DNA of 64,000 nucleotides from Bifidobacterium lemurum (GTDB lineage Bacteria; Actinomycetota; Actinomycetes; Actinomycetales; Bifidobacteriaceae): NCBI RefSeq assembly GCF_014898175.1, contig NZ_CP062948.1, positions 1,364,001-1,428,000 of the forward strand, read 5' to 3'. The position numbers and the translations under genes are program-made. The notes beneath the pieces were generated by a model. It was given only the letters and a program-made list of their open reading frames with translations. It did no database searches and was not told the origin of the DNA. Shown here in pieces: positions 61,005-64,000 of the stretch; the first letter of the stretch is position 1, and each line of letters starts with the position of its first letter.

Positions 61005-64000
61005 ATGGTGACCACCGAACCCATGTCCAAACGACTGAAAATCAAAATCGCCGCCCTGCTGGCCGTGGTGCTGGCAAGCGTGGCGGTCACCGGCCTGCTG
61101 CTGGCCGGCGTGCAGACCCAGCTGTCGCTGTCGGGATACACCGACGAGATGCGCCAGCAGAACGAACAGCTCAAGGAGACCCTGGAACAGGCCGATCTCG
61201 AGACGCAGGAAAGCACGGAAAGCTTCGACGAGACCTTCCGCTCGAAGGCCGAGTCCATCGCCTATATGGCCAACAACAACGCCGGATTCGAAGCCACCGA
61301 CGCCAAGATGAAGGAGCTCAAAACGCTTCTCGCCGTCGACAACGTGCTGGTGGTGGCCGAGAACGGCGATGTGGTGGCCAAGGCGCAGGACACTCAGGCG
61401 GACTTCCACCACGCGCGCTTCAACCAGCTGCGCACGGTGTTCGAGACCGGCGAGCCGTCCGATGCCGTGGAGGTGAGCCTGCCCGACAAGGACTGGAACT
61501 ACCGTTATTACGCGGCCGCAATCGACGACGACACCATGGCGGTGGTGGAGACCAGTCCCGAGCGCCTGGACGACATCATCGACTCCAGCAGCTCGCTGAC
61601 CGCCACGCTCAAGGACATCACCGTCGGCCAGCAGGGCTACATGATGGCCGTGTCCGCGCAGGACTACACCGTGCAATACCATCCGAACGCGGATCTGATC
61701 GGCACGGACGCCCTGACGAACGGCCTGAACGTCGACGACCTTGAGGACGGCAAGTTCTTCCATATGAACTTCGACGGCACCCGCCTGTACAGCGGCGTGA
61801 CCAAAATCGGCGACACCTACTACATCAGCTCCGTGCCGGAGCACACGCTGTCCGCCTCGCGCAACGTCACCGTGGGCGTGATTCTGTTCGCGTTCATCGT
61901 GGTGATGGCCGCCGTGGTGATGTACGGCGTGTTCGTGCTGCGCGACGACGAGAACCGCGGCCACCGCGACGAGGACCTGCTCGCGTTCGGCCCGCTGCGC
62001 TACAACCGCAAGGTCGGCGGCAAGGCGGCCGTGCTTTCCGTGGTGGGGCTTGTGGTGGTCATCGTGGTGTCCTTCTACATGCAGACGCTGTTCGCGCTGT
62101 CCAGCGAATCGCTGGTCAACGCCGACCGCGCCTCGTCCATCGCCCAGACCATGTCCAACACCACCAAGCGCGCGAACAGCCTCAAGCAGGAATACAACAC
62201 CCGCTATCTCAACAAGGTCAAGGTCGCGGCGTATGTGCTCGACCAGAACCCCGAGCTGGCGAACAAGTCGGATCTGACCCAGCTGGCCGACGCGCTGGGC
62301 GTCGACATGATCAGCGTGTTCGACGAGGACGGCGTGCGCACCGCCTCCACCGAGCCGGACCGTTCGTTCACGCTCAGCGAGAATCCCGAGGACCAGTCCT
62401 ACGCCTTCCGCCAGCTGCTGCAGGGCGTCGAATCGCTGGTGCAGGATCCGACCGAGGATGACAGCACCGGCGCGATGCGCCAGTACATCGGCGTGCCCAC
62501 CTACGACGACGAGGGGCTGATCGACGGTCTGGTGCAGATCGCCGTCCACCCGCAGATGCTCGAGGAACTGCTCACCAGCGTGGAGATCGACAACGTGCTC
62601 GACGGCGTGCAGGTCGGCAAGGACGGTTTCGCCTTCGCGGTGAGCAAGAGCAACGGCAGGCTGGTCTACTTCCCCGACAGCCTCGTGCAGGGCAAGAAGG
62701 CCACCGCCGTCGGCATGACCGAGGCCCAGCTCAAGGGCGGCTATTCCGATTATCTGACGATCGCCGGCACGACCTACTACGCCTCGTCCGTGGAGACCTC
62801 GGACTACTACCTGTACGTCACGGGCGGCGATTCCGAGCTGATGGCCGAGCGTCTGCCGCTGACGCTCGCCACCGCCGGCATCGCGCTGGTGTGCCTGCTG
62901 CTGGTGTTCCTGATCCTCGCCTTCGAGCGTGACCCGAAGGCCCGTGCGAAGAAGGTCGCCGCCGGCGCCGGTGCGATCGGCGCGGCTGATGCGGCTGCCG
63001 AGCGCGCCTCCGCAGCGTCCGGATCCGAAGGCGATGCGAGCGTGCTCGACGCCCACGTGTTCGAGGTGCGGGTGCCCGGCACCGAACGCAGGATGAAAAC
63101 CCAATCCGCCGCCAGCCGCTGGCTCAACCAGTCCTTCGACTGGGACGAGAAGACCCCGGAGGGCAAGCTGGGCACGGTGATGCGCTGGTTCTTCGGCCTG
63201 TTCGTCGTGATCGTGTTCATCGGCGTGATGTTCAAGGACGAGATCTTCGGCAGCCAGTCCGTGTTCTCCTACGTGCTCGGCGGCGGCTGGAACAAGGGCC
63301 TGAACATCTTCGCCATCACGGCGGCGCTGATGTCGGCCTGCGTGATCATCACCGTGGCCGGCGTGGCGCAGGAGCTGCTGCGCATGCTCACCGGCGTGCT
63401 CGGCGCGCGCGGCGAGACCATGGTGCGTCTGCTGTGCAGCGTCATCAAGTACGGCTCCATCATCGGCATCCTGTACTACTGCATGGCCCTGCTCGGCGTG
63501 GACACCGCCACGCTGCTCGCCTCCGCCGGCCTGCTCACGCTGGCCATCGGTTTCGGCGCCCAGCAGCTGGTCTCCGACATCCTCTCCGGCCTGTTCATCA
63601 TCTTCGAAGGCGAGTTCCGCGTCGGCGACGTGATCCAGGTCGGCTCCATGGGCGGCACCGTGATCGAGATCGGCGTGCGCACCACGAAGATCGACGACGG
63701 CTCCGGCAACATCCTGGTGCTGCGCAATAGCGAGATCAGCAACGTGATGAACAAGACGAAGCTCGACTCCTACGCTTCGGTGGATGTGACGCTCGAATAC
63801 GGCGAATCGCTGCCGCGCGTCGAGAACATCCTCGAACGCGAGCTGCCGAACATCAAGAAGCGTCTGCCGGCCATCCTCGACGGCCCGTTCTACAAGGGCG
63901 TCGCCGCGCTCAACCCGGACGGCACCGCGGTGATCCGCATCGTCGCGCGCTGCGTCGAAGGCAACCGCGGCCAGTTGGAACGCGACCTGAAGCGCGAGAT
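61005..64000 (+). CDS. Cache-sensor and MscS-channel fusion, 3' end outside
   Basis: At least 998 residues, open to the window end. Membrane helix (about 14-36), then a first extracytoplasmic Cache-like sensor (about 40-285; VGQQGYMMAVSAQDYTV), helix (about 287-310), helix (about 338-362), a second Cache-like sensor (about 370-610; VGKDGFAFAVSKSNGRL), and a helix at about 617-640. The MscS core is in the last third: TATLLASAGLLTLAIGFGAQ is the pore helix and LSGLFIIFEGEFRVGDVI opens the beta domain. ATG has AAGGAGCGACGAAT upstream. The binding lipoprotein gene ends 25 bases before. Confidence 0.9.
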   Translation, partial: MVTTEPMSKRLKIKIAALLAVVLASVAVTGLLLAGVQTQLSLSGYTDEMRQQNEQLKETLEQADLETQESTESFDETFRSKAESIAYMANNNAGFEATDAKMKELKTLLAVDNVLVVAENGDVVAKAQDTQADFHHARFNQLRTVFETGEPSDAVEVSLPDKDWNYRYYAAAIDDDTMAVVETSPERLDDIIDSSSSLTATLKDITVGQQGYMMAVSAQDYTVQYHPNADLIGTDALTNGLNVDDLEDGKFFHMNFDGTRLYSGVTKIGDTYYISSVPEHTLSASRNVTVGVILFAFIVVMAAVVMYGVFVLRDDENRGHRDEDLLAFGPLRYNRKVGGKAAVLSVVGLVVVIVVSFYMQTLFALSSESLVNADRASSIAQTMSNTTKRANSLKQEYNTRYLNKVKVAAYVLDQNPELANKSDLTQLADALGVDMISVFDEDGVRTASTEPDRSFTLSENPEDQSYAFRQLLQGVESLVQDPTEDDSTGAMRQYIGVPTYDDEGLIDGLVQIAVHPQMLEELLTSVEIDNVLDGVQVGKDGFAFAVSKSNGRLVYFPDSLVQGKKATAVGMTEAQLKGGYSDYLTIAGTTYYASSVETSDYYLYVTGGDSELMAERLPLTLATAGIALVCLLLVFLILAFERDPKARAKKVAAGAGAIGAADAAAERASAASGSEGDASVLDAHVFEVRVPGTERRMKTQSAASRWLNQSFDWDEKTPEGKLGTVMRWFFGLFVVIVFIGVMFKDEIFGSQSVFSYVLGGGWNKGLNIFAITAALMSACVIITVAGVAQELLRMLTGVLGARGETMVRLLCSVIKYGSIIGILYYCMALLGVDTATLLASAGLLTLAIGFGAQQLVSDILSGLFIIFEGEFRVGDVIQVGSMGGTVIEIGVRTTKIDDGSGNILVLRNSEISNVMNKTKLDSYASVDVTLEYGESLPRVENILERELPNIKKRLPAILDGPFYKGVAALNPDGTAVIRIVARCVEGNRGQLERDLKRE

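Noticed and set aside
60960..63104. Open frame of 714 codons on the minus strand opposite the MscS fusion
   Set aside because: His/Val/Gly/Arg-rich shadow of the plus-strand gene, which has clear membrane and MscS motifs.

Overview
The window is high-GC actinobacterial DNA that fits the genus Bifidobacterium. Two chromosomal blocks support this: ftsY-amtB-glnK-glnD, and dnaB followed by the murT-gatD amidation pair. A GH42 beta-galactosidase sits with a sugar ABC importer that has no ATPase of its own, as is usual in this genus. I cannot name the species.

Positions 1 to about 27.8 kb are the right-hand part of an integrative and conjugative element whose left end lies outside the window. It carries a ParA-type partition ATPase with a ribbon-helix-helix partner, a 1783-residue wall-anchored adhesin, and type IV secretion genes (Maff2/VirB2-like, VirB6, PrgI/VirB3, VirB4 and a lytic transglycosylase-CHAP hydrolase). 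It also has two paralogous membrane coiled-coil proteins and a HipA/CtkA-like kinase with a small partner. On the minus strand is a mobilisation operon: MobC, MobP relaxase, a PcfB-like protein, an OB-fold protein and the VirD4 coupling protein. A candidate oriT follows, then regulators and a tyrosine integrase. Short iteron-like operators and a second 45-bp element recur in its intergenic regions, suggesting one or two proteins coordinate the element.

From 27.8 to 33.4 kb is an accretion zone. Two copies of a tRNA 3' end (att cores) bracket an Old Yellow Enzyme gene and its ArsR regulator. After them come a toxin-antitoxin-like pair and a gene with a Vsr/DUF559-like C-terminus, then about 1.3 kb of non-coding repeats. 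The most striking of these is an array of about twenty 20-bp units in two inverted arms that include a 55-bp perfect inverted repeat.

From 33.4 to 64 kb the gene content is largely core chromosome: a family 2 glycosyltransferase, a TetR regulator, FtsY, the nitrogen module (AmtB, GlnK, GlnD), a MATE exporter, and a galactoside locus (two permeases, one frameshifted, a binding protein, GH42, a secreted Asp-box hydrolase and LacI). A cluster of DnaA boxes precedes a LytTR two-component system whose kinase looks split into two complementary proteins. DnaB, MurT, GatD, an aquaporin, a solute-binding lipoprotein and a sensor-MscS channel fusion (cut by the window end) complete the window.

The observations I rate most likely to be new are the split histidine kinase (53.4-55.4 kb), the inverted 20-bp array (32.7-33.2 kb), the iteron regulon of the mobile element, the DnaA-box cluster and the Cache-MscS fusion.
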